Shown piece after piece: positions 1-5,882 of a DNA stretch of 5,882 nucleotides. The translations under genes were made by a program, and so were the position numbers. This stretch comes from Candidatus Sumerlaeota bacterium. GTDB lineage: Bacteria; Sumerlaeota; Sumerlaeia; JADFCT01. Position 1 is the stretch's first letter; each line of letters begins with the position of its first letter. The notes below the pieces were generated by a model, which made no database searches, was not told the origin of the DNA, and saw only the letters and a list, made by a program, of their open reading frames with translations. The stretch is taken from assembly GCA_017161665.1 (NCBI GenBank), contig JADFCT010000235.1, positions 1-5,882 on the forward strand. The letters run 5' to 3'.

Positions 1-1
1 T

Positions 2-577
2 TTCTGGTTTGCCGAACGGTATCGCGCCATGCGGGACGAGGCCAGTGAGTTGCTGGACAAGGTGCGGCTGAGCGACGCCAAAAATCAATACCCCCACCAG
101 ATGTCCGGCGGGATGCGTCAACGGGTGGCCATCGCGCAGGCGTTGATTATGAAGCCGGCGATTCTGCTCCTGGATGAGCCCTTCGGCGCCTTGGACGAGG
201 CCACACGGGAAGAATTGCAGCGGTTGTTGTTGTCCTTATATATGGAAAATCTGGAGGCCCGCCGTCGGGGATTGCCGCCGCCATACACCATTGTGATCGT
301 GACGCATGAATTGAACGAAGCCATATACGTGGGTGATCGGGTCATCGGTCTGTCGCAGTATTGGAACTGGAAAGAAACGGGGGCGAGCGCCTGTCTGGGG
401 GCCACGGTGGTTTATGACCAACCGGCGCCGGTCTTTTTGCCTGATGACACGCGCAAACACGACATTTTTGCCCAGCAGCGGGCGGATATTCGTCAATCGG
501 CCTTTGATCCCACCTATCTGCAAGACCGAGAGGTCTTTCAGTCGCGTTGGGACAACCTGCATTCGAGCGCCATCTGA
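2..577 (+). CDS. ABC transporter ATP-binding protein, nitrate/sulfonate/taurine type (5' part missing)
   Basis: This is the cytoplasmic ATPase subunit of a probable importer. The frame is open from base 2, so the real start and the Walker A motif lie upstream of the window; the ATG at 29 is internal. Visible motifs are the signature SGGMRQR starting at base 104, Walker B ILLLDEP with catalytic Asp-Glu at 173-178, the D-loop GALDEA, and the H-loop VTHE with His at 305-307. The wording (SGGMRQRVAIAQAL, DEPFGALD) is typical of the SsuB/TauB/NrtD class that takes up nitrate, sulfonates, taurine or related solutes. Two departures are visible. About a dozen extra residues (around LEARRRGLPPP) sit between Walker B and the H-loop, and the tail after the ATPase core is longer than usual, running about 70 residues past the switch region. 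The substrate cannot be read here, since no permease or binding protein is in view. The AAA gene starts 23 bases after its stop, suggesting cotranscription. Confidence 0.9.
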   Translation, partial: FWFAERYRAMRDEASELLDKVRLSDAKNQYPHQMSGGMRQRVAIAQALIMKPAILLLDEPFGALDEATREELQRLLLSLYMENLEARRRGLPPPYTIVIVTHELNEAIYVGDRVIGLSQYWNWKETGASACLGATVVYDQPAPVFLPDDTRKHDIFAQQRADIRQSAFDPTYLQDREVFQSRWDNLHSSAI

Positions 578-587
578 GCGCCGCCTC

Positions 588-593
588 AAGGAA
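588..593 (+). promoter_or_regulatory. Ribosome binding site that fixes the AAA gene start
   Basis: AAGGAA lies eight or so bases before the ATG at 601. The longer reading from TTG at 547 would overlap the ABC gene by 31 bases and has no comparable site, so 601 is preferred. Confidence 0.6.
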
Positions 594-600
594 CGATGCC

Positions 601-2427
601 ATGGTCGAATATGAGTTTCTGAAAGCAGCCGGTCGGATTATCAACTCCGGTCAATCGCGCGCCTTGATCCTCACGGGAGCGATTCATGATCTTTTCCGTA
701 TGGAGACCACGTCTCAAAGTTCAACAACGGTTGAATATACGCCCCTGATTGGATTGCTCGGAACCCATTGGAATATTGCCAACAAGATTCTGATCGTCTA
801 TGAACTCAATGGGCCCATCCGGTTTATGCGCGAAGGCGATCAGGATAAATTGCGCAACGCCTGGCTCCGTTGGCGGACGGGGTGGGATTCGGATCAGCTC
901 GCGGTGGAATCCATGTTGTCTTCCGGCAGGGCCCAGGCGGAATTCGACATGATGGGGCGTGTTTTTGATACGAATCTCAAAGAGGCGATTGGCAATCCCA
1001 CCGTGGCATTAGAAGTTTTGCGGCAAATGTGTCTGTGTTCACGCATGGGAACACCGAATGGCGAGGCGCTGTGTGAGGATCTGATCATCATCATTGAAGC
1101 GGCCGACATGTTGATTCCCGAAGGCCCCATCCAAAACATGTCGGACGCCGATCGCCACCGGATCGCCATTATGCGTGACTGGGTTTCCGATCCCGGTTTC
1201 ATGAACGGCGATGACGCGGTGGTCCTTCTGGTTGAGTCGCGCAGTCTGCTGAATGACCGGGTGGCGCGGTTGCCTCAAATCGTGGAGACGCCGGTTCCGG
1301 CGCCGGACGAAAAAGAACGCCTCGCGTTCATTGACTGGTTCATGGAGCGACAGCCGGAAGACCGGCGCCCGGCCCTCTGGTCCACCCGTGACGATTTGGC
1401 TCGCTTCACGGCGGGGCTTTCCATTCATGCCCTGATGCAATTGCTCCGGGGCGCCTGTCACGAAGGGCGCGCGGTGACCCTGCGCGACGCGATCGACAAG
1501 GTCGAGGTGTTTATTCAGAGTCAGTTGGGCGAAGACGTGGTGGAATTCAAAAAGCCGGAACATCGCCTGGACGCGGTGATCGGTTTTTCCCAAATCAAGG
1601 AATACCTGCGCGACGAATTGATTCCCCGTTTTCTGGCCTACGGTCCTGAAGCCCTGCCCGGCGCGGCGGTGTGCGGCCCCATCGGAGGGGGGAAGACCTT
1701 CATTTTTGAAGCGCTCGCCAGCGAACTGGACATGGTGGTCCTGGTCTTGAAGAATGTGCGCAGCAAATGGTTTGGGGAAACGGATGTGATCTTCGAACGA
1801 TTGCGCCGTGTTCTGGACGCGTTGTCCAAGGTCCTGATCTTCGTGGATGAAGCGGACACACAGTTTGGCGGCGTAGGGCCGGAAGCACATGCCACGGAGC
1901 GGCGGCTGACCGGAAAAATACAGGCGATGATGTCCGATCCCCGACTGCGCGGGCGGGTGATCTGGCTGCTTATGACGGCGCGAATTCATCTGCTTTCGCC
2001 CGACATTCGTCGCCCGGGACGGGTGGGCGACATCATCATTCCCATTTTGGATCCCGAAGGGGAAGACCGGGACGAGTTCATTCGCTGGGTGGCCCGGCCA
2101 GCGCTGGGGCGGATCCCTGACGATAGCGAAGTCGAAACGCTACGACCGCTTTTGACGGAATACTCCTCTGCCAGTTTCGCCTCGCTTCGTTCCGAATTGA
2201 AAGCCAAGTCGATTATCAAAGGGGCGCCGCTGACACTGGACGAAATCAAGGCCGTCGTCGAGAATATCCTGCCCGCGGCGATTGGATTGACGCGGCGGTA
2301 TCAATCCCTTCAGGCCCTGGCCAATTGCACGCGGCGGCGTCTGTTGCCCGACCCCAACGTGGACGCCGCGCAGCGTGAGAGCTGGCGGGAGGAGATCCTT
2401 GCCCTGGAGGCAAAGGGGATTCACTAA
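601..2427 (+). CDS. Two-module AAA ATPase with degenerate first module (Ycf46-like layout)
   Basis: A 608-residue cytoplasmic protein. Residues about 320-500 form a classical AAA module: Walker A GPIGGGKT (359-366, Lys365), pore-loop-like KWFGETD (389-395), Walker B LIFVDEAD (Asp416, Glu417), and RRPGR carrying probable arginine fingers Arg471 and Arg474. An aromatic pore loop is typical of ring ATPases that pull on protein chains, so protein remodelling is inferred; the target is unknown. The sensor-1 Asn expected 11 residues before Arg471 is Ala460. Residues about 15-235 look like a decayed ATPase fold. RALILTGAIHDLF (20-32) has no P-loop, LIIIIEAADML (161-171) stands where Walker B would be but lacks the DE pair, and VVLLVESRSLL (207-217) mimics a sensor-1 strand. 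A helical lid and an Arg-rich C-terminus follow. The layout recalls Ycf46-type proteins by memory only. Position after an ABC ATPase gene and before an isomerase gene suggests a shared transcript. Confidence 0.85.
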   Translation: MVEYEFLKAAGRIINSGQSRALILTGAIHDLFRMETTSQSSTTVEYTPLIGLLGTHWNIANKILIVYELNGPIRFMREGDQDKLRNAWLRWRTGWDSDQLAVESMLSSGRAQAEFDMMGRVFDTNLKEAIGNPTVALEVLRQMCLCSRMGTPNGEALCEDLIIIIEAADMLIPEGPIQNMSDADRHRIAIMRDWVSDPGFMNGDDAVVLLVESRSLLNDRVARLPQIVETPVPAPDEKERLAFIDWFMERQPEDRRPALWSTRDDLARFTAGLSIHALMQLLRGACHEGRAVTLRDAIDKVEVFIQSQLGEDVVEFKKPEHRLDAVIGFSQIKEYLRDELIPRFLAYGPEALPGAAVCGPIGGGKTFIFEALASELDMVVLVLKNVRSKWFGETDVIFERLRRVLDALSKVLIFVDEADTQFGGVGPEAHATERRLTGKIQAMMSDPRLRGRVIWLLMTARIHLLSPDIRRPGRVGDIIIPILDPEGEDRDEFIRWVARPALGRIPDDSEVETLRPLLTEYSSASFASLRSELKAKSIIKGAPLTLDEIKAVVENILPAAIGLTRRYQSLQALANCTRRRLLPDPNVDAAQRESWREEILALEAKGIH

Positions 2428-2454
2428 CAGGTGTTCCCCTCGTTGAATCATTCG

Positions 2455-2462
2455 AAAAGGAG
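2455..2462 (+). promoter_or_regulatory. Strong ribosome binding site for the isomerase gene
   Basis: AAAAGGAG lies 11 bases before the ATG at 2474, in the 46-base gap after the AAA stop. It supports this start, and no terminator is visible in the gap. Confidence 0.6.
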
Positions 2463-2473
2463 CCTGACCACCC

Positions 2474-3340
2474 ATGAAAATCGGATTTCACACCGACGCC
2501 TTTAATTCCGCTTATTTCAGTTTCGAGAAATGCCTGGAGTGGGGACAGAAAAATGACCTGCGCTACATCGAATGCGGTTTGATTGATGGGGTCAGTTGGA
2601 TTCATGGCCTGGGCTATCAGCCCCATGTGGCCCTGTATGAGGATCCGGCCTTGCTCCGGCAGAAAATGGAGCGATATGGATTGCAGTTCTCACAGGTGGA
2701 CGCGGCCTTTCCGCTCTCCGGCGCGGACGGCCCGTTGCGTGGTGTGCCCTATGTGATGAAGGCTATTGGCTGGGCCAAGCTCATTGGTTGTCCCTGTGTC
2801 GATACCACCGATGGCATGAACAAACCCGATGGCATGACGGACGAAGCGTCCATGGAGATGATGAAGCGCAGTTATGGTCAGATTCTGGAAGTGGCCGAGG
2901 CGCATCAGATTTACGTCAATATCGAGCCACACGGTTATTTCACGACGCGGCCGGAAATGATGGAGCGCATGTTGGCCTTTTGTGACAGTGAGTATCTGGG
3001 GCTCAATATGGACACGGGCAATACGTACATTGCCGGCCAGGATCCCGTCGAATTTCTGAAACGGTTCGTCCATAAGGTCCGCCATGTTCATATCAAGGAC
3101 GTCAGCGAATCGCTGGCCGCGGCCGTCAGGGGCGGCCAAACGGGGATCGCGGTCAGTCAGTGTGCCACCGGCGCCGGCGTGAATGCGGACAATATCCGAC
3201 AATGTCTGACCATCCTTCATGATCATGGTTATGACGGCGTATTGAGTATTGAATGTGAGGGACAGGGGGGACCCATGATTGAGGCCTCCCTGCGGTGGAT
3301 GGGCCAGACGTTGCAGGAACTGGGGATCCCCGCCGAATAA
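2474..3340 (+). CDS. Sugar phosphate isomerase/epimerase, xylose isomerase-like TIM barrel
   Basis: A 288-residue cytoplasmic enzyme of the AP-endonuclease-2/xylose isomerase-like TIM barrel superfamily, whose members isomerise or epimerise keto-sugars and sugar acids with a bound divalent metal. The four expected metal ligands are present in order: Glu151 in NIEPHG, Asp180 in NMDTGN, His206 in HVHIKD and Glu260 in LSIECEG. Lys208 and Asp209 after His206 match the usual HxKD. The length is normal and there is no signal peptide. After HIKD comes a segment rich in Ala and Gly (SESLAAAVRGGQTGIAVSQ, 211-229), which I recall from a subgroup common in Planctomycetes-like bacteria. The strong ribosome binding site and conserved MKIGFHTDAF opening fix the start. 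The substrate cannot be assigned: the superfamily also contains inosose dehydratases, hydroxypyruvate isomerases and DNA endonuclease IV. Endonuclease IV is unlikely because its extra metal-binding His residues are not evident. Confidence 0.85.
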   Translation: MKIGFHTDAFNSAYFSFEKCLEWGQKNDLRYIECGLIDGVSWIHGLGYQPHVALYEDPALLRQKMERYGLQFSQVDAAFPLSGADGPLRGVPYVMKAIGWAKLIGCPCVDTTDGMNKPDGMTDEASMEMMKRSYGQILEVAEAHQIYVNIEPHGYFTTRPEMMERMLAFCDSEYLGLNMDTGNTYIAGQDPVEFLKRFVHKVRHVHIKDVSESLAAAVRGGQTGIAVSQCATGAGVNADNIRQCLTILHDHGYDGVLSIECEGQGGPMIEASLRWMGQTLQELGIPAE

Positions 3341-3364
3341 GCCTTGGAATCCCTTGACTTCAGA

Positions 3365-3404
3365 GGGCGCCACGGACAAAACTCCACGCATCGAAGCGGC
3401 GCCC
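3365..3404 (+). repeat. GC-only inverted repeat between isomerase and DUF507 genes
   Basis: GGGCGCC (3365-3371) and GGCGCCC (3398-3404) are exact reverse complements separated by 26 bases. In RNA they could form a seven-pair stem ending 14 bases before the Shine-Dalgarno sequence of the next gene. No T-run follows, so it is not an intrinsic terminator. It may be an mRNA structure or a protein site, or chance, since each arm holds the common palindrome GGCGCC. Confidence 0.35.
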
Positions 3405-3418
3405 AAACAGGTATTAAT

Positions 3419-3427
3419 GGAGGGAGG
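3419..3427 (+). promoter_or_regulatory. Very strong ribosome binding site for first DUF507 gene
   Basis: GGAGGGAGG lies five bases before the ATG at 3433. It is the best Shine-Dalgarno match in the window, predicting high translation of this small protein relative to its neighbours. Confidence 0.65.
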
Positions 3428-3432
3428 GATTC

Positions 3433-3714
3433 ATGCGTTTGAGTGAAGCGAAAGTCGAGAGCCTGAGCAAAAAAATTTGCGACGAAATTGCCAAGTCCCA
3501 AGTCTGCGTCATGGAACGCGCCCCGGGGCCGGTCATGGAAGCGATCAAACACACTCTTTTGAGCGATTTGAAACTGGAAGAGGCCATCGAAGCCGAAGCC
3601 GAGAAAATCCTCGAAGAACATATGGATGAAATTCGCTTCCGCGGCGCCGATTATCATACCCTGTTCAAGAAAACGAAGTCCTTATTGGCCAAGAAAAAAA
3701 AGTTCGTCTATTGA
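3433..3714 (+). CDS. DUF507 family protein, first of a tandem pair
   Basis: A 93-residue, highly charged, probably all-helical cytoplasmic protein. The opening MRLSEAKVESLSKKI and the central DLKLEEAI (45-52) are hallmarks of DUF507 (PF04368), a family of unknown function of about this size. It ends in a basic run KKKK (87-90) followed by FVY, and has two Cys (16 and 25) that the second copy lacks. The conserved GS.EW motif of the second copy is RGADYH here (70-75), so this is the more diverged member. It lacks membrane segments and a signal peptide. The sister gene follows after 51 bases, which suggests duplication and possible hetero-oligomers; that is inference. No biochemical role should be assigned. 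Confidence 0.85.
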   Translation: MRLSEAKVESLSKKICDEIAKSQVCVMERAPGPVMEAIKHTLLSDLKLEEAIEAEAEKILEEHMDEIRFRGADYHTLFKKTKSLLAKKKKFVY

Positions 3715-3765
3715 ACCGGAAGCCTTTCACCAGGCCCCTGATCCCAGATATCGGAACCCATTGCC

Positions 3766-4050
3766 ATGAGGTTGAGTGAAGACAGAATCGAAGCGGTGGC
3801 GAAAAAAATCGTCAAGGATTTGCGCGAGGCCAAGATTATTCGACTCAAGGGAATGGCCTCCCGTCTGGAGACAGAAATCCAGCGCGTGATGACCGAAGAC
3901 TTGAAGATTGAGGACGAGATCAACGCCGAGGTGGAGCGGCAGATCGAGTCCATGGGGCGCACTATCCCGTATGGCAGCGCGGAATGGGACGCCACCTTCC
4001 AGCAACTCAAAGAAAAAATCTGTCAGCAGCGCAACTACTTGATTTCCTGA
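3766..4050 (+). CDS. DUF507 family protein, second of a tandem pair
   Basis: A 94-residue, charged, helical protein that keeps the family consensus well: MRLSEDRIEAVAKKIVKDL at the start, DLKIEDEI at 45-52, IPYGSAEWD at 67-75. An ungapped alignment by hand with the upstream copy gives about a quarter identical positions, with the identities concentrated at the N-terminus and around DLK.E. The duplication is therefore old, or the two arrived separately. The start has a weaker ribosome binding site (GGAA at 3753-3756) than the first copy, so the two may be made in unequal amounts. The function of the family is unknown. The glycosyltransferase gene begins 28 bases after the stop, so cotranscription is likely. 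Confidence 0.88.
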   Translation: MRLSEDRIEAVAKKIVKDLREAKIIRLKGMASRLETEIQRVMTEDLKIEDEINAEVERQIESMGRTIPYGSAEWDATFQQLKEKICQQRNYLIS

Positions 4051-4067
4051 TCCCTTGGCGGGCCGAT

Positions 4068-4072
4068 GGGGA
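4068..4072 (+). promoter_or_regulatory. Ribosome binding site deciding the glycosyltransferase start
   Basis: GGGGA sits six bases before the ATG at 4079. The alternative TTG at 4055 begins four bases after the previous stop and has no good site, so the ATG is preferred. The choice changes only eight residues. Confidence 0.5.
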
Positions 4073-4078
4073 CCGGAT

Positions 4079-5350
4079 ATGGGCGCTGAACGAGCATTGA
4101 CATGGAAGGATTGGCTCCGACTCCTAAGCCGATGCGTGGCCTTGGGACTTCGGATGGTCTGGCTCGCGCCCTGGTCCTTTTTGCCGCGTCGGGCTGGCGC
4201 CCCGGCGGATGTCCCGGCTCTATTTTTCTATTCGCAAGTCGTCTGGGACGAAGTCTGGCAGCGACCGCAGGAATACGCCCTGCGGGCGGTTCGTAACCGG
4301 CCCGTCGAATACTTCTGTCCCGTCCAGATTCACCGCCTCTATGACAGCCTCCGGTCCTGGCGGCGGATGCGCGTGTTGCGCGACGGCCCCTATCCCCTCA
4401 TCATCCACACGCCCCTCATTTTCCCCGGCGAATATCGCAGCCGGCCCATTCGCTGGCTGAATCGCCTGCTGATTCTGGCGGAGGCGCGGCACCGTGTTGG
4501 ATCGGGCGCGGGCCATATCCTGTTATCCAATTCGCCTTTTGCCGAGGCCCTGTCGCATCGGTTCCGATGGCGGGCGCGGATTTATGATCGGATTGATGAC
4601 TACACGGCCTTTGAGTGGGCGCCGCCCGAGAGCGTGGACTGGGAGCGGGCGCTGATCGCGCAATGCGACCGCGTGATGACCGGCACGCGCTTCCTGTGTG
4701 ACGACGCGCGCAAACAGCGCCCCGATGCCGAGTTCATTCCCTGTGGCGTGGACTTTGGACTGTTCGAGCGGATACGCCGGACGGAGCCGGCCCTGCCCGA
4801 CGACATGCGGTCAATTCCGGCGCCGGTGGTGGGATATGTGGGATCGCTCAGTGACCGCTTGGATCGCGCGTTGATAGCCCGCGCGGCGGAGCGGTATCCC
4901 CATGTCTCCTTTGTCCTGATCGGACCCATTCACGGGAGTTTCGGTTCGCCGCCCCGGGCTGACAATATTCATTATCTGGGACTCAAGCCCCACGACGCCC
5001 TGCCCGAATACATGGCCCGATTTGATTTGGCCGTGATGCCCTTCCGCATGACGCCGGCGGCCCTGGCCACAAATCCCGTCAAGACCCTGGAGTACCTCGC
5101 GGCGGGCTGTGTGGTGTTGTCCATGCCCATTCCGGATGTGGTTCGATTCTATTCCGACGTTGTGGCCATCGCCGACACGCCCGAAGACTTCATCGACCGC
5201 ATCGGCGCCCTGTTGACCGAAGACCCTGCTGAACGACAGGCGCGGGGAATCGAAAAGGCCCGAGGCGCCTCCTGGGACGCCATGGCCGATCGGATGGAAG
5301 AACTTATCCAAAGCGCTCAGATATCAACATTCGCGAACGACTTTCGGTAA
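4079..5350 (+). CDS. GT-B fold glycosyltransferase (GT1/GT4-like, TuaH-like)
   Basis: A 423-residue enzyme expected to move a sugar from a nucleotide-sugar donor to a cell-surface glycan or lipid-linked acceptor at the inner face of the membrane. The N-terminal half holds WDEVWQRPQ (56-64), a motif common in this group, and YDRIDDYTAF (169-178), which resembles the YD..DD segment of TuaH-type enzymes. The C-terminal Rossmann half begins with VVGYVGSLSDRLD (251 on), continues with LIGP and YLGLKPHDALPEYMARFDLAVMPF, and reaches the donor-binding NPVKTLEYLAAG (332-343), where Glu338 corresponds to the second Glu of the GT4 EX7E motif. Residues about 12-35 (LRLLSRCVALGLRMVWLAPWSFL) are hydrophobic with a few Arg, likely a membrane-associating helix; there is no cleavable signal peptide. 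Donor and acceptor are unknown, and no other polysaccharide genes are in view. It converges on recA across 74 bases. Confidence 0.85.
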   Translation: MGAERALTWKDWLRLLSRCVALGLRMVWLAPWSFLPRRAGAPADVPALFFYSQVVWDEVWQRPQEYALRAVRNRPVEYFCPVQIHRLYDSLRSWRRMRVLRDGPYPLIIHTPLIFPGEYRSRPIRWLNRLLILAEARHRVGSGAGHILLSNSPFAEALSHRFRWRARIYDRIDDYTAFEWAPPESVDWERALIAQCDRVMTGTRFLCDDARKQRPDAEFIPCGVDFGLFERIRRTEPALPDDMRSIPAPVVGYVGSLSDRLDRALIARAAERYPHVSFVLIGPIHGSFGSPPRADNIHYLGLKPHDALPEYMARFDLAVMPFRMTPAALATNPVKTLEYLAAGCVVLSMPIPDVVRFYSDVVAIADTPEDFIDRIGALLTEDPAERQARGIEKARGASWDAMADRMEELIQSAQISTFANDFR

Positions 5351-5424
5351 ACCGCCAAACTCAAAACGGTATCGAACAGACCAATGTCTTCATTTTTGGC
5401 CATCCGGGCTGGGACGGCCAGGGA

Positions 5425-5882
5425 TTAATCCTCCGTGGCCGGATCGGTTTCGGGGGGCGTTTCCGTGTCTTCGCCGGATTCCACGGTTGGAGGAACGGCG
5501 CGGTTGGGAAGACCGGGTCTTGAAAAGAGACGTTCCCGAAGGATTTTATCGATTCTGTCGAAAACGTCACGATTTTCCTTCAGGAATAACTTGGTGTTTT
5601 CGCGTCCCTGTCCCAACCGGGTTCCGTCATAGGAGAACCAGGCGCCGCTCTTGGCGATAATCTTTTCCTCGACGGCCAGATCGATCAGATCGCCTTCGGC
5701 TGAGATGCCTTCGCCATACATGATGTCGAATTCGGCATCGCGGAAAGGTGAGGCGACTTTGTTTTTCACCATACGGGCTCGCGTGCGGTTGCCGATATTC
5801 TGGCCCCCTTCCTTGATGCCGCCAATCCGCCGCACATCCACGCGCACGGAGGCGGCGAACTTCAGCGCCCGGCCGCCGGGTG
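5425..5882 (-). CDS. recA: Recombinase RecA, C-terminal part (N-terminal part outside window)
   Basis: The last 152 or so codons of RecA, the ATP-dependent strand-exchange protein for recombinational repair and SOS induction. Reading the - strand inward from the right edge, the first residues are PGGRALKFAASVRVDVRRIGG, the segment just after DNA-binding loop L2. KEGG.NIGNRTRARMVKNKVA, FDIMYGEGIS, GAWFSYDGTRLGQGREN and FLKEN follow, all strongly conserved in RecA. The frame stays open to the window edge, so the GTG near 5847 is an internal Val. The tail after RERLF is rich in Pro, Thr, Asp and Glu (SGEDTETPPETDPATED), the acidic C-terminus that tempers DNA binding in characterised RecA. A small deviation is VASPF where VAPPF or IAAPF is common. 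Walker motifs, L1, most of L2 and any LexA box lie outside the window. No clear terminator follows its TAA at 5425-5427. Confidence 0.97.
   Translation of the reverse strand, partial: PGGRALKFAASVRVDVRRIGGIKEGGQNIGNRTRARMVKNKVASPFRDAEFDIMYGEGISAEGDLIDLAVEEKIIAKSGAWFSYDGTRLGQGRENTKLFLKENRDVFDRIDKILRERLFSRPGLPNRAVPPTVESGEDTETPPETDPATED

Noticed and set aside
547..600. TTG at 547 as start of the AAA gene
   Set aside because: It would overlap the ABC gene and lacks a ribosome binding site, whereas ATG 601 has AAGGAA at proper spacing.
1039..1989. Long open frame of about 316 codons on the - strand inside the AAA gene
   Set aside because: It lies opposite a gene with clear AAA motifs, and its translation is rich in His, Gln and Arg without recognisable domains: a codon-bias shadow.
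2474..3340. Endonuclease IV (Nfo) as identity of the TIM-barrel gene
   Set aside because: The sequence follows the sugar isomerase subgroup (single E-D-H-E site, HIKD) and lacks the additional His ligands of the trinuclear zinc site.
3354..3383. TTGACT (3354-3359) as a -35 box for the DUF507 genes
   Set aside because: About 17 bases downstream the sequence is CAAAAC or AAAACT, matching only three of six -10 positions, so a sigma-70-type promoter is not supported.
2690..3406. Open frame of about 238 codons on the - strand opposite the isomerase
   Set aside because: The + strand protein has all four metal ligands and a strong ribosome binding site; the antisense product has no recognisable motif.
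4811..5311. Open frame of about 166 codons on the - strand opposite the glycosyltransferase
   Set aside because: It overlaps the conserved donor-binding half of the glycosyltransferase and shows no motif or start context.
5397..5420. TGGCC (5397-5401) and GGCCA (5416-5420) as a terminator shared by the glycosyltransferase gene and recA
   Set aside because: Only five pairs, and no T-run follows in either direction; the T-run lies on the wrong side for the + strand and reads as A's after the stem on the - strand.
5422..5431. Ten-base palindrome GGATTAATCC over the recA stop
   Set aside because: Short, single occurrence, and explained by coding and stop sequence; no repeat or site family recognised.

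Overview
The window is a bacterial chromosomal segment, moderately GC-rich, with tightly packed genes. It carries six co-directional genes on the + strand (one cut at the left edge) facing the 3' part of recA on the - strand (cut at the right edge). There are no RNA genes, insertion sequences, CRISPR arrays or prophage genes. The organism cannot be named from this alone. Tandem DUF507 genes, a RecA with an acidic tail and an isomerase of a type I associate with Planctomycetes/Lentisphaerae-like and related uncultured lineages suggest a Gram-negative-type, little-studied phylum (low confidence).

Layout. (1) 2-577: C-terminal part of an ABC transporter ATPase of the nitrate/sulfonate/taurine class. 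(2) 601-2427: two-module AAA protein. Its first module looks like a dead ATPase; its second keeps Walker A, Walker B, a pore-loop-like motif and arginine fingers, but has Ala at the sensor-1 position. (3) 2474-3340: TIM-barrel sugar phosphate isomerase/epimerase with a complete E-D-H-E metal site. (4) 3433-3714 and (5) 3766-4050: two diverged DUF507 proteins in tandem. (6) 4079-5350: GT-B glycosyltransferase with a hydrophobic N-terminal segment. (7) 5425-5882, - strand: C-terminal part of RecA.

Spacing on the + strand is 23, 46, 92, 51 and 28 bases. Genes 1-3 could therefore form one transcript and 4-6 a second, or all could be one; the widest gap (3341-3432) holds a GC-only inverted repeat and a very strong Shine-Dalgarno sequence. 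Products 1-3 could link transport and a small-molecule metabolic step through an ATPase, but nothing in the sequence proves a shared pathway. The DUF507 pair and the glycosyltransferase have no evident metabolic link to the upstream genes. I see no convincing new defence or mobile system. The most unusual content is the AAA protein and the DUF507 pair.
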